From positions 806,001-870,000 of the forward strand of contig CAWJCL010000002.1 in the NCBI GenBank assembly GCA_963841425.1: 64,000 nucleotides of DNA, written 5' to 3'. The notes below the pieces were generated by a model. The model worked only from the letters and a program-made list of their open reading frames with translations, had not been told where the DNA came from and did not search any database. The DNA comes from DATEOR01 sp963841425. Its GTDB lineage: Bacteria; Actinomycetota; Thermoleophilia; Gaiellales; Gaiellaceae. Below, one piece after another: positions 16,765 through 24,856 of this stretch (the stretch's first letter is position 1; every line of letters begins with the position of its first letter). The position numbers and the translations under genes are program-made.

Positions 16765-16789
16765 ACCCTAACCGAGCAAGGGGTTAGTC
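16765..16789. promoter_or_regulatory. Divergent leaderless-type promoters (hydrolase / glycosylase)
   Basis: Minus strand TAGGGT (16770-16765) precedes the hydrolase start. Plus strand TAGTCT (16784-16789) lies eight bases before the GTG at 16798 of the DNA glycosylase gene. No ribosome-binding site is seen for either gene. Confidence 0.45.
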
Positions 16790-16797
16790 TCAGGCCG

Positions 16798-17772
16798 GTG
16801 CACCTCGAGACGACGATCGCGCCGGTCCAGCCCTACTCGCTCGCTCTCTCCGCCCGGATGAAAAGCGACGCCACGCGCTTCCTCCGCGACGGCGTCCTCA
16901 CAGTTGCGTACGAAACAAGCAGTGCTCCGGCTCTGGCACGGATCGTCCAGAAGCCGGATGGAAAGCTCGACGTCTCGATCGAGAGCCCGGAGCCGGAGGA
17001 GGCGCTCGCGAGGCTCCGCTTCTTCCTCGCCGCCGACGACGACCACGGCGAGTTCCTGCGGCGCTTCCGCGACGACCGGCTCATCGGGAACGCCGTCCGC
17101 AGCCTGCGGGGCATGCGGCCGATCCGGACTGCGACGGTCGTCCACTCGCTCTTGAAGGCCGTCTGCGGCCAGCTGATCGACTCGAGGTCGGCCAGGCTCC
17201 TCGAGGCGAAGCTTGTCCGCCTCGCGTGCCCGGAGCACGAGGGACTTCGTCTCCCTCCCACCCGGGAGACCTTCCAGCGCTTCACGCGTGCCGAGCTCGC
17301 GCGCCACGGCCTCGTCTCGCGCAAGGGCTCGGCGCTCCTCCGGCTGACGAAGGAGCTCGACCTCGAGCGGCTCCACGGCGTGTCGACGGAGGTGGCGGCG
17401 CGGAGAATCGAGCGCGAGCGTGGCCTCGGCCCCTGGTCGGCGGGGATGGTCTGCCTCTACGGGCTCGGGCGCTACGAGTGCGGGCTCGTCGGAGACCTCG
17501 GTCTCGTGAAGCTCGTCTCGGCAGAGCGCGGCCGCTGGGTCGAGACCGAGGAGACCCGCGACCTCCTCGAGCCCTACGAGGACTGGGCCGGCCTCGCAAG
17601 CATCTACCTTCTGGCAGGGACCCCGAAGGGGAGGAGAGATGAAAGGCATACGACACTTCATGCGCAACTTCACCGCGACCGCCGTCAAGGAGCACCTGCG
17701 GTCGCAAATCGAGGACGCCCCCTCGCCGGAGCTGACCCCGAAAGAGATCGAGCTCGTGCGCTTCGTCCGTGA
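16798..17772 (+). CDS. AlkA-type 3-methyladenine DNA glycosylase (3' end probably frameshifted)
   Basis: HhH-GPD base-excision repair glycosylase. Residues after the GTG at 16798 read HLETTIAPVQPYSLALSAR, the normal family N-terminus. The helix-hairpin-helix GLGPWSAGMVCLYGLGRYE is followed by the catalytic Asp in GLVGDLGLVK. The visible frame runs to 17772, but its last 45 codons lie in a different frame from the well-formed small gene at 17639. One extra G in the GGGG run at 17628-17631 would end the protein as TPKGEER with TGA at 17640-17642, an ATGA overlap with the next start. I think the true end is 17642. Confidence 0.8.
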   Translation: MHLETTIAPVQPYSLALSARMKSDATRFLRDGVLTVAYETSSAPALARIVQKPDGKLDVSIESPEPEEALARLRFFLAADDDHGEFLRRFRDDRLIGNAVRSLRGMRPIRTATVVHSLLKAVCGQLIDSRSARLLEAKLVRLACPEHEGLRLPPTRETFQRFTRAELARHGLVSRKGSALLRLTKELDLERLHGVSTEVAARRIERERGLGPWSAGMVCLYGLGRYECGLVGDLGLVKLVSAERGRWVETEETRDLLEPYEDWAGLASIYLLAGTPKGRRDERHTTLHAQLHRDRRQGAPAVANRGRPLAGADPERDRARALRP

Positions 17773-17836
17773 CAGGCCGGTCGAGTGGGACCGTTTGCTG
17801 GCTACTCGGCCGGACGCAGCGTCGGGAAGAGGATGA
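17639..17836 (+). CDS. Small hypothetical protein (65 aa)
   Basis: Starts with ATG preceded by GGGGAGGAGAG. Codon third positions are overwhelmingly G or C, unlike the glycosylase frame that overlaps it, so this is the likely coding frame. The product is hydrophilic, with a basic N-terminus and the segment LTPKEIELVRFVRDRPVEWD. No family is recognised. It would be coupled to the glycosylase gene through ATGA if that gene ends at 17642. The 3' end overlaps lysS convergently by 35 bp. Confidence 0.5.
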   Translation: MKGIRHFMRNFTATAVKEHLRSQIEDAPSPELTPKEIELVRFVRDRPVEWDRLLATRPDAASGRG

Positions 17837-19142
17837 CGTCGCGGATCGTCTCACGGCCCGTCAGCAGCATGGACAGCCTGTCGATGCCGAGCCCGAGGCC
17901 GGCGGTCGGCGGCATCCCGTAGGAGAGCGCCTCCACGTAGTCGGGATCCTCGGCGCCCATCTCGGCGAAGCGCGCGGCCTGCTCCCGCGCGTCGTTCAGC
18001 TCCGAGTAGGCGTTGCCGAGCTCCATCCCGCCCGCGAAGTACTCGAAGCGCTCGACGATCCCGTCCTCGCCCTCTTTCAAGCGCGCGAGCGGCGAGAGCT
18101 CGACGGGGTAGTCGTGGAGGATCGTCGGCTGGACGAGCGTGGGCTCGACGAGATGGCTGAGCGCGTGGTCGACGAGCTGCGCCCACGTCTCGTCCGCGTC
18201 CGTGTCGACCTCCCGTTCCTGGAGCCGCTTGCGGAGGTCGTTCGCGTCACGCGTCCAGACGCCCTCCGCGTCGAGTGCCTCGATCAGGCTCAGCCGAGCC
18301 CAGGGCGGACGCAGCTCGATCTCGTTGCCGCGGAAGGCCACCGTCGTGGATCCGGTCGCCTCCTGGGCGACCGTGGCCACGAGATCCTCGATGCGAGCCA
18401 TTGCATCCTCGTAGTCCGCGTAGGCCTCGTACCACTCGAGCATCGTGAACTCCGGCTGGTGCTTGTAGGAGATGCTCTCGTTGCGGAAGTCCTTGCCGAT
18501 CTCGTAGACCCTCTCGAGGCCGCCGACGATGAGCCGCTTGAGGTAGAGCTCGTCGGCGATGCGGAGGTAGAGGTCGGCATCGAGCTCGTTCGAGTGCGTG
18601 ACGAACGGCTCGGCGAGCGCACCCCCGTAGCGCGGCTGCAGGATCGGCGTCTCGACCTCGACGAAGCCGCGCGCGTCGAGGTAGCGGCGGATCGCGGCGA
18701 CGAGCTCGCTGCGGACGAGGAAGTCGCGGCGCGTCTCCTCGTTGACGAGGAGATCGAGGTAGCGCTTGCGATAGCGGGTCTCGGCGTCGACGAGGCCGTG
18801 GTAGGTGTCGGGCAGGGGACGCTCGATCTTCGCGAGAAGTTGGAGCTCCCTCACGGAGAGCGACGGCTCGCCGCGCTTCGTCTTCGTCGCATGGCCGCGC
18901 ACGCCGACCACGTCGCCCAGGTCGACGTCGAGGCCTCCGAGCTCGTCCGGCTGAGCCAGGAGCTGGATCTGTCCGCTGCGATCGACGAGGTCGAGGAAGA
19001 CGAGCTTCCCCATGTCCCGCCGGCCCATGACGCGGCCGGCCAGCGTGTGCTCTGCGCCGGTCGCCTGTGGCTCGAGCGTCTCTGCCTCCGCCCGGACGGC
19101 AGCGATCTCCTCCCGGTCGGGAAAGCGGTGCGGAGCCTCCAT
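17802..19142 (-). CDS. lysS: Lysine-tRNA ligase, class II
   Basis: 446 residues, somewhat shorter than the usual 490-505 because the N-terminus is compact. It has an N-terminal OB-fold anticodon-binding domain (LAGRVMGRRDMGKLVFLDL) and a class II catalytic domain with motif 1 (GFVEVETPIL), motif 2 (IGKDFRNESISYKHQPEF) and motif 3 (GLGLGIDRLSMLLTG). TAGACT lies nine bases before the ATG, a short-leader or leaderless promoter. It sits next to greA and upstream of clpC, as in Firmicutes. Confidence 0.96.
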   Translation of the reverse strand: MEAPHRFPDREEIAAVRAEAETLEPQATGAEHTLAGRVMGRRDMGKLVFLDLVDRSGQIQLLAQPDELGGLDVDLGDVVGVRGHATKTKRGEPSLSVRELQLLAKIERPLPDTYHGLVDAETRYRKRYLDLLVNEETRRDFLVRSELVAAIRRYLDARGFVEVETPILQPRYGGALAEPFVTHSNELDADLYLRIADELYLKRLIVGGLERVYEIGKDFRNESISYKHQPEFTMLEWYEAYADYEDAMARIEDLVATVAQEATGSTTVAFRGNEIELRPPWARLSLIEALDAEGVWTRDANDLRKRLQEREVDTDADETWAQLVDHALSHLVEPTLVQPTILHDYPVELSPLARLKEGEDGIVERFEYFAGGMELGNAYSELNDAREQAARFAEMGAEDPDYVEALSYGMPPTAGLGLGIDRLSMLLTGRETIRDVILFPTLRPAE

Positions 19143-19151
19143 GACTGGGCG

Positions 19152-19157
19152 AGTCTA
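19152..19157 (-). promoter_or_regulatory. -10 element of lysS
   Basis: TAGACT on the minus strand, nine bases before the lysS ATG at 19142. No ribosome-binding site lies between them. Confidence 0.4.
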
Positions 19158-19177
19158 GAGGGCGGCCTGACGGGCAG

Positions 19178-19513
19178 TCAGGATTCGACAACGCACTCAG
19201 CCGTCACCGTTCCGTCCTGATTCGACACCTTGACGGTCACGGCATTCGTCTCCCCATACGCAGGGTCCGAGATTCCAGCGACGCCGGTACCGGGCTTCGT
19301 AACGACCGCTCCGAACGGCGTGCCGTCGACAACGCACACGATCTTGTCTCCAGGCTGAACCGCGTCGGGCTCGAGGGTGACCTTCTGATTGGGCTCGACC
19401 GTGATCGTTCGGGGCGGGCGTTCGACCCGAGGCGTCTGCGAATGAGTCGTCGCCTCGCTCGCACAACCTGAGAACGCGAGCACCACCAGGGCGATGACGA
19501 CGGGGATTCTCAC
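19178..19513 (-). CDS. Small lipoprotein of unknown function
   Basis: 111 residues. The GTG at 19513 gives a signal peptide ending in the lipobox AFSGC. The mature part is a beta-rich domain of about 90 residues with PNQKVTLEPDAVQPGDKIVC and a late Cys (TVTAECVV), which could pair with the Cys in the middle. I do not recognise the family. It is downstream of greA on the same strand, separated by a long hairpin, and upstream of lysS. Confidence 0.65.
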   Translation of the reverse strand: MRIPVVIALVVLAFSGCASEATTHSQTPRVERPPRTITVEPNQKVTLEPDAVQPGDKIVCVVDGTPFGAVVTKPGTGVAGISDPAYGETNAVTVKVSNQDGTVTAECVVES

Positions 19514-19568
19514 GCCGGTTCGACGCCCGAACCCCCGGGAATGTTCCCGCCGCGCTCGCCGGTGTCCG

Positions 19569-19606
19569 TCGGCCGAAATCGCGGCGTAGCCGAAGATTTC
19601 GGCCGA
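19569..19606 (-). terminator. Long hairpin after greA
   Basis: A perfect 12 bp inverted repeat (TCGGCCGAAATC / GATTTCGGCCGA) with a 14-base loop begins five bases after the greA stop codon. A short T-run precedes the stem on the minus strand and none follows, so it is not a textbook intrinsic terminator. Its position suggests termination or 3' end protection of greA mRNA. Confidence 0.5.
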
Positions 19607-19610
19607 AAAA

Positions 19611-20084
19611 CTAGGCGGCTTTGATGTCCATGATCTTGAACTTCAGCGATCCGCGCGGGGCGGCGACCTCGACGGTCTCGCCCTTCTTGTGCCCCATGAT
19701 CGCCTTGCCGACCGGCGACTCGTTGGAGAGCTTGTACTCGGCGGGGTTCGCCTCGGCCGAGCCGACGATGTGGTACTCGATCGTCTCGCGCGCGTCGACG
19801 TCGCGCAGGCGAACCTTCGTCCCGACGGCGACGACGCCGGTCGGGATCTCCTTCTTGTTCACCACACGCGCGCTCGCGAGGCGCTCTTCGAGCGTGGCGA
19901 TGCGGTGCTCGAGCATGGCCTGCTCGTTCTTGGCATCGTCGTATTCGGAGTTCTCGGTGATGTCCCCGAACTCGCGAGCCTGCTTGATGCGCTCGGCCAC
20001 CTCGCGCCGTTTCACGGTCGAGAGGTGCTCGATCTCTTCCTTCAGCTTGTTGTGCCCTTCAGCGGTGAGAATGACTTCCTTCAC
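19611..20084 (-). CDS. greA: Transcription elongation factor GreA
   Basis: 157 residues. GreA enters the RNA polymerase secondary channel and stimulates cleavage of backtracked RNA. The N-terminal coiled coil carries the acidic tip (REFGDITENSEYDDAKNEQ), and the C-terminal FKBP-like domain ends SPVGKAIMGHKKGETVEV. The GTG at 20084 has GGAGG five bases upstream and gives the usual length; the frame is open for 21 more codons upstream but without family similarity. Transcription probably starts near 20139 from TACAAT at 20151-20146. Confidence 0.96.
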   Translation of the reverse strand: MKEVILTAEGHNKLKEEIEHLSTVKRREVAERIKQAREFGDITENSEYDDAKNEQAMLEHRIATLEERLASARVVNKKEIPTGVVAVGTKVRLRDVDARETIEYHIVGSAEANPAEYKLSNESPVGKAIMGHKKGETVEVAAPRGSLKFKIMDIKAA

Positions 20085-20145
20085 TGGTTCCTCCAAAGCC
20101 CCTGAATACGCAAACGCGGTGCCCCCCGGCACCGTCGCGGGCGAC

Positions 20146-20151
20146 ATTGTA
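20146..20151 (-). promoter_or_regulatory. -10 element of greA
   Basis: TACAAT on the minus strand, with only a weak match at the -35 position. It would give a leader of about 55 nt carrying the GGAGG site. Confidence 0.45.
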
Positions 20152-20187
20152 GCGGTCTCGTCAAACGGAGAACGCTCGTGGCGCGGC

Positions 20188-20193
20188 TACGAT
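20188..20193 (+). promoter_or_regulatory. -10 element of dus
   Basis: TACGAT nine bases before the ATG at 20203, the same hexamer and spacing as at radA. No ribosome-binding site is present. Confidence 0.4.
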
Positions 20194-20202
20194 TCCCATT
20201 TC

Positions 20203-21261
20203 ATGTGTGCCGACTTAAACACCCCTTGGACGATCGGCTCCGTCGAGATCCCGACACGGCTCGTGCTCGCCCCGATGGCAGGGGTGAGCGTGCAGGCGTT
20301 CCGCCGCCAGGGACGCCGTTACGGGGCCGGATTGGTGTGCTCGGAAATGGTGAGCTGCGCCGGTCTCTCGCACCGGAACGAACGCACGCTCGGGTACCTG
20401 CGCATCGGCGGCGACGAGCATCCGCTCGCCGTGCAGATCTTCGGTTCGGAGCCCGGGGTCATGGCGGAGGCGGCACGGATGGTCGAGGCCGCCGGCGCCG
20501 ACCTCGTGGACATCAACTTCGGCTGCCCCGTCCGCAAGGTGACGAAGACCGGCGCGGGCGCCTCCCTCCTCGACGAGCCGCACCGCGCCGCAGCGATCGT
20601 CGAGGCGGTCGCCGAGGCCGTGGACGTACCGGTCTGCGTGAAGATGCGCCGCGGCGTCGAGAACGGCTCGCGCACATCCCTCGAGGTCGGCCCCCAGCTC
20701 GTCGACGCGGGAGCCGCGTCGCTGACACTGCATCCGCGCTCCGCCCGGCAGATGTACACCGGCACCGCCGACCACACGCTGACGGCCGAGCTCGTCGAGC
20801 TCGTGGACGTGCCCGTGGTCGCCTCGGGCGACATCACGAGCCGCGAGCGCGCCGAGTCCGTCCTCGAGGAGACCGGCTGCGCCGCCGTCATGGTCGGCCG
20901 CGTCGCGCAGGGGAACCCCTGGGCGGTCGGCGAGATCGCGGGGATCGTCGACGGCACGCCCACGCGGGAGGAGGTCGTCGCCGAGCTCCTCCACTTCGTC
21001 CGCGACACAGTCGCGGAGATGGGCGAGCAGCGCGCGACGGGCTTCCTGAAGAAGTTCTACGGGTGGTATCTCGGGCGCGGGCGCTTCCCGAAGCCGTTTG
21101 CCAACGAGCTCGTCCGCCTCGAGACGATCGAGCAGGTGGAGGAGCGGCTCCTCGCCGCGGCGCCCGGTGCCGACGAGGTGTTGGCGCGCCTCGAAGCGGA
21201 CCTCCCGTCGACGGAGAACGTCGTCCTGGATCTGCCAGTCTCCATCTACGCCGGGGGGTAG
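20203..21261 (+). CDS. dus: tRNA-dihydrouridine synthase (DusB-like)
   Basis: FMN-dependent enzyme that reduces uridines in the tRNA D-loop, 352 residues. The TIM-barrel start LVLAPMAGVSVQAFRR, the catalytic Cys in VDINFGCPVRKVTKTGAGASL, the KMRRG motif and the FMN-phosphate region VMVGRVAQGNPWA are present. A C-terminal helical tRNA-binding domain follows (LKKFYGWYLGRGRFPKPF). The ATG at 20203 has no ribosome-binding site but a TACGAT -10 nine bases upstream. It is divergent from greA. Gene order dus, lysS, clpC is retained from Bacillus-like genomes, though dus here lies on the other strand. Confidence 0.93.
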   Translation: MCADLNTPWTIGSVEIPTRLVLAPMAGVSVQAFRRQGRRYGAGLVCSEMVSCAGLSHRNERTLGYLRIGGDEHPLAVQIFGSEPGVMAEAARMVEAAGADLVDINFGCPVRKVTKTGAGASLLDEPHRAAAIVEAVAEAVDVPVCVKMRRGVENGSRTSLEVGPQLVDAGAASLTLHPRSARQMYTGTADHTLTAELVELVDVPVVASGDITSRERAESVLEETGCAAVMVGRVAQGNPWAVGEIAGIVDGTPTREEVVAELLHFVRDTVAEMGEQRATGFLKKFYGWYLGRGRFPKPFANELVRLETIEQVEERLLAAAPGADEVLARLEADLPSTENVVLDLPVSIYAGG

Positions 21262-21277
21262 TCCGACCCGCCGCCGG

Positions 21278-21283
21278 TAAAAT
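21278..21283 (+). promoter_or_regulatory. Leaderless-type -10 of the cyclase fusion gene
   Basis: TAAAAT six bases before the ATG at 21290, identical in sequence and spacing to the LysR gene (188-193) and tilS (35022-35017). No obvious -35 or ribosome-binding site. Confidence 0.5.
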
Positions 21284-21289
21284 TCCAGG

Positions 21290-24200
21290 ATGGCGGCAGT
21301 TACGACAAGAGGAGAACGCCGCATCGTCACGGCGCTGATCGCCGACGTCGTCGGCTCGACCGCGATCGGCGAGCAGCTGGGGCCCGAGCGCTCGAAGCTT
21401 CTCATCGACGAGGTGATGCGGCTGATGGCCGAGCACGTGCGCCGCTACGAGGGCACGGTCGCCCAACTGGTCGGCGACGAGCTCCTCGCCTTCTTCGGCG
21501 CGCCCGTGTCGCACGAGGACGACTCGGAGCGCGCCGTCAGGGCCGCGCTCGCCATCCAGCGCGCCGTGCAGTCCTACGCGCAGGAGGTAAAGGACGCCTA
21601 CGGGATCGATCTCGCCGTGCGCATCGGGATCAACACGGGGCCTGTCGTCGTCGGCATGGAGGCCGACGGCGACGGCGATCCCTGGAACGCGCTCGGCGAC
21701 ACGGTCAACGTCGCGGCGCGCCTGCAGAACATCGCCCCCGAAGGCGGCATCGTCGTCGGCCCGACCACCGAGCGCCAGGTCGAAGAGTGCTTCGAGGTCG
21801 AGGAGCTCGAGACCCCTGAGCTCAAGGGCATCTCGAAGAAGCTCCGCGTCTACAAGATCGTGGGCGCGCGCGAGATGGAGCATCCCGAGCCCTCGCACCC
21901 GATCGTCGGCCGCGACTTCGAGCTGAGCGTGCTCGAGCGCGTCATGGAAGGTCTCATCGAGGGCCGTGGCGCGATCGTCTCGGTCATGGGCGAGCCGGGC
22001 ATCGGCAAGTCCCGCCTCGTCTGGGAGGTGCGCACCCGCTACCGGGACCGCGTCCGCTTCATCGAGGGCCGCTCCGTGTCGTACGCACAGACCTTTCCCT
22101 ACTGGCCGATCCGGGACCTCCTGCGGGAGTGGCTCGGCGTCGGCGCCTCGACGCCGGAGGCGCGTGTCCGGCTCGAGCTCAAGGCCGAGCTCGCCGGGCT
22201 ATTCGGCGAGGAGGCCGAAGACGTCTATCCGTTCTTCGCCAACCTCCTGAACCTCACCCTCGAGCCGGACGCGGCGCAGCGGATCCGCGAGCTCAACAGG
22301 GAGAGCATCCAGACGGCGACGTTCGAAGCCTTCTACGAGTTCATTTGCAAGCTCGCAGAGGAGCAGCCGCTCGGCCTCGTCTTCGAGGACCTGCACTGGG
22401 GGGACGAGTCGACTCTCGAGCTGATCGAGTCGCTCCTGGGCGTGACTGAGGAGTCGTCCGTGGCGCTCTTCCTGCTCTACCGCACGGAGCGGGAGCACGG
22501 CGTCTGGAGCCTCGGCGAGCACGCGCGGCAGCGCTACCCGCACCGCTACCGCGAAGTCGAGGTGCGGCCGCTTCCGGCCGACGCGTCCAGGTCTCTTACC
22601 ACGCTCTCCGCGGAAGGCGAGCTCCCGGAGACCGTCATCGACCATCTCGCCCAGCGGTCCGGCGGGAACCCATTCTTCCTCGAGGAGGCGCTCCGCGACC
22701 TCGTCGAGCGCGGCGCGCTCGTGAAGGAGAACGGCAAGTGGGAGATGGCCGTGACCGAGGACGAGCTCGCAATCCCCGCTCTCGTCCAGGGCGCGCTGCA
22801 GGCCCGCCTCGACCGGCTCGAGCCGCAGACGCGCGAGGTGCTGTCGTTCGCAGCCGTCATCGGAAGGACGTTCGGGCTCCAGCTCCTCGAGAAGCTCGTG
22901 CCGCGCGAGCAGCTGCAGCCGGCGCTCACCGAGCTGCAGCGACTCGACCTGATCGTCGAGGTGCGCCGCCGCCCGAACCCGGAGTACCGCTTCCGCCACG
23001 GGCTCGTCCAGGAGGTCGCCTATGCGAGCCTCGTCGAGACGACGCGCAAGAAGCTCCACAAGCGCGTCGGAGAGGCCCTGGAGGAGATCTACCGCGAGTC
23101 CCCCGAGGAGAGCTACGCGCTGCTCGCCCGCCACTTCAGCGAGGCCGACGTGCCCGACAAAGCGGTCGACTACCTCCTCAAGGCCGGCGACCGCGCGCGT
23201 TCGATCTACGCCGACCAGGAGGCACTCGAGCACTACCGCGCGGCGCGCACGTTCCTGGCGCGGATCGGGGACGAGGCGCGCGCCCGCGACACGCTCTTCA
23301 AGATGGCGCTCACCTACCACCTCGCCTTCGACTTCGAGAGCGCTGAGGAGATGTACGACGAGGCGTTCTCCTGCAGGGTCGAGGAGGAGCAGCGGCTGGA
23401 GCCGACCGAGCACCTGTCGACCGCGGTGTCGAAGCCCGATGCCGTCGTCCCCGGCCACGTCTACTCGACGGAGGGCCTGAAGATCACCGAGCAGCTCTTC
23501 AAGGGCCTGCTCATGATCGACGACGAGCTGAACGTCCTCCCGTCGATGGCGGACAACATGCGCGTCTCGAGCGACGGGCTCACGTACCTCTTCCGCCTCC
23601 GCGAGGGCGTGCGCTGGAGCGACGGCGAGCCGCTGACGGCCGACGACTTCGCCTTCACGTGGATGCGCATGCGCGAGCTCGAGACCCGCACGTCGTTCCT
23701 CATGGAGGACGTCGAGACCGCCGAGGCACTCGACGACCGCACCCTCGAGCTCACGCTGCGCGAGCCGCGCAGCTTCTTCCCCTACGTCCTCGCCTCCCCT
23801 TGGGCCTTCCCCTGGCCGCGGCACCGCTGCGAGCAGCTCGGAGAGGACTGGCACCGGCCCGAGAATCTCGTCTCCAACGGCCCCTTCACGCTGACGGAGT
23901 TCGACGATGAGCACGCGCTCCTGACCGCGAACCCCTATTGGAACGGGCCGCGCGGCAACGTGCGCGAGATCGAGATCCCGTTCATCGAGACGAGCCGCGA
24001 GATGATCGAGCGCTGGACGACCGGCGAGTTCGACGTCGTCACGGTCTGGAACCTGGAGATCACCGAGGCTCCGGACACGCTCTACGAGCTCATCCCCGAC
24101 CTGCACACGCGCTACGTCGGCTTCTCGGTCGACAAGCCGCCGTTCTCGAACAAGCACGTCCGCAAGGCGTTCGCGCATGCAGTCAACCGCGAGGCGCTCC

Positions 24201-24856
24201 TACGCGACGTCGACAGCGAGCGCGCCTCGACGCGGGGCGGGGCGATCCCGCCGGCGATGCCCGGCCACTCGCACCGCGTCGGGCCCGAGTACGACCCCGA
24301 GACCGCGCGCCGGCTCCTCGCAGAAGCGGGCTATCCGGATGGCCGCGGCCTCCCCGAGCTCAAGATGCTCGTCCCGCCCTGGCTCATGCCGACCGCGAAG
24401 CTCCTGGCCGAGCAGGTCGCCGAGATCGGGTTCCGCCTGGACTACCGCGCGGCAGACGGAAAGTTCTGGTCGGCGAACCTCGAGGACGAGCACCTGTGGG
24501 TCAGCGGGTTCGGCGCCGACTACCCCGATCCGGACGGCTTCTTCCGCGGGCTCTTCCGGGAGCCGTTCCCGTTCTACCGGGACGACGAGATCGAGGAGAA
24601 GATCATCGAGGCCCGGTCGCTCGACAACCAGCCCGAGCGCATGAAGCTCTACCACGAGATCGACAAGCTCTGGGTGAGCGAGCACGCGGCGATCCTCCCC
24701 ATCGCCTACGGGCGCAGCGTCGCGGCCCGCAGGCCGTGGATCGACGGCTTCTGGGCGAACCCGCTCTCGAAGGCGAGTCTCGACCGGGTCGTGGTCGAGA
24801 GCCGGTCAGCCGTCGCGCCGGCCCCAGAGGAGCCGGAGGCCGTCCAGAGTCAGTAG
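21290..24856 (+). CDS. Class III nucleotidyl cyclase / STAND-type ATPase / oligopeptide-binding domain fusion
   Basis: 1188 residues with three regions. (1) About 1-190: a class III cyclase with metal-binding Asp19 (ADVVGST) and Asp63 (VGDELLAFFG) and transition-state Asn140 and Arg144 (GDTVNVAARL). The purine-specifying positions appear to be Gln59 and Asn133 instead of Lys and Asp/Thr. (2) About 205-690: an AAA/STAND ATPase with Walker A GEPGIGKS (234-241), Walker B-like LGLVFEDLHWGDES and helical repeats. (3) About 700-1170: an SBP_bac_5-like oligopeptide-binding domain (YLFRLREGVRWSDGEPLTADDFAF, split here: YLFRLREGVRWSDG then PLTADDFAF). No signal peptide or membrane segment is visible, so ligand binding would be cytoplasmic. 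It is divergently placed between dus and coaX. A peptide-sensing second-messenger protein is my inference. Confidence 0.9.
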   Translation: MAAVTTRGERRIVTALIADVVGSTAIGEQLGPERSKLLIDEVMRLMAEHVRRYEGTVAQLVGDELLAFFGAPVSHEDDSERAVRAALAIQRAVQSYAQEVKDAYGIDLAVRIGINTGPVVVGMEADGDGDPWNALGDTVNVAARLQNIAPEGGIVVGPTTERQVEECFEVEELETPELKGISKKLRVYKIVGAREMEHPEPSHPIVGRDFELSVLERVMEGLIEGRGAIVSVMGEPGIGKSRLVWEVRTRYRDRVRFIEGRSVSYAQTFPYWPIRDLLREWLGVGASTPEARVRLELKAELAGLFGEEAEDVYPFFANLLNLTLEPDAAQRIRELNRESIQTATFEAFYEFICKLAEEQPLGLVFEDLHWGDESTLELIESLLGVTEESSVALFLLYRTEREHGVWSLGEHARQRYPHRYREVEVRPLPADASRSLTTLSAEGELPETVIDHLAQRSGGNPFFLEEALRDLVERGALVKENGKWEMAVTEDELAIPALVQGALQARLDRLEPQTREVLSFAAVIGRTFGLQLLEKLVPREQLQPALTELQRLDLIVEVRRRPNPEYRFRHGLVQEVAYASLVETTRKKLHKRVGEALEEIYRESPEESYALLARHFSEADVPDKAVDYLLKAGDRARSIYADQEALEHYRAARTFLARIGDEARARDTLFKMALTYHLAFDFESAEEMYDEAFSCRVEEEQRLEPTEHLSTAVSKPDAVVPGHVYSTEGLKITEQLFKGLLMIDDELNVLPSMADNMRVSSDGLTYLFRLREGVRWSDGEPLTADDFAFTWMRMRELETRTSFLMEDVETAEALDDRTLELTLREPRSFFPYVLASPWAFPWPRHRCEQLGEDWHRPENLVSNGPFTLTEFDDEHALLTANPYWNGPRGNVREIEIPFIETSREMIERWTTGEFDVVTVWNLEITEAPDTLYELIPDLHTRYVGFSVDKPPFSNKHVRKAFAHAVNREALLRDVDSERASTRGGAIPPAMPGHSHRVGPEYDPETARRLLAEAGYPDGRGLPELKMLVPPWLMPTAKLLAEQVAEIGFRLDYRAADGKFWSANLEDEHLWVSGFGADYPDPDGFFRGLFREPFPFYRDDEIEEKIIEARSLDNQPERMKLYHEIDKLWVSEHAAILPIAYGRSVAARRPWIDGFWANPLSKASLDRVVVESRSAVAPAPEEPEAVQSQ

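Noticed and set aside
22199..24178. 659-codon minus-strand frame opposite the cyclase fusion
   Set aside because: Mirror-image translation rich in Leu, Glu, Arg and Val with no motif; the plus-strand frame has clear catalytic motifs throughout.
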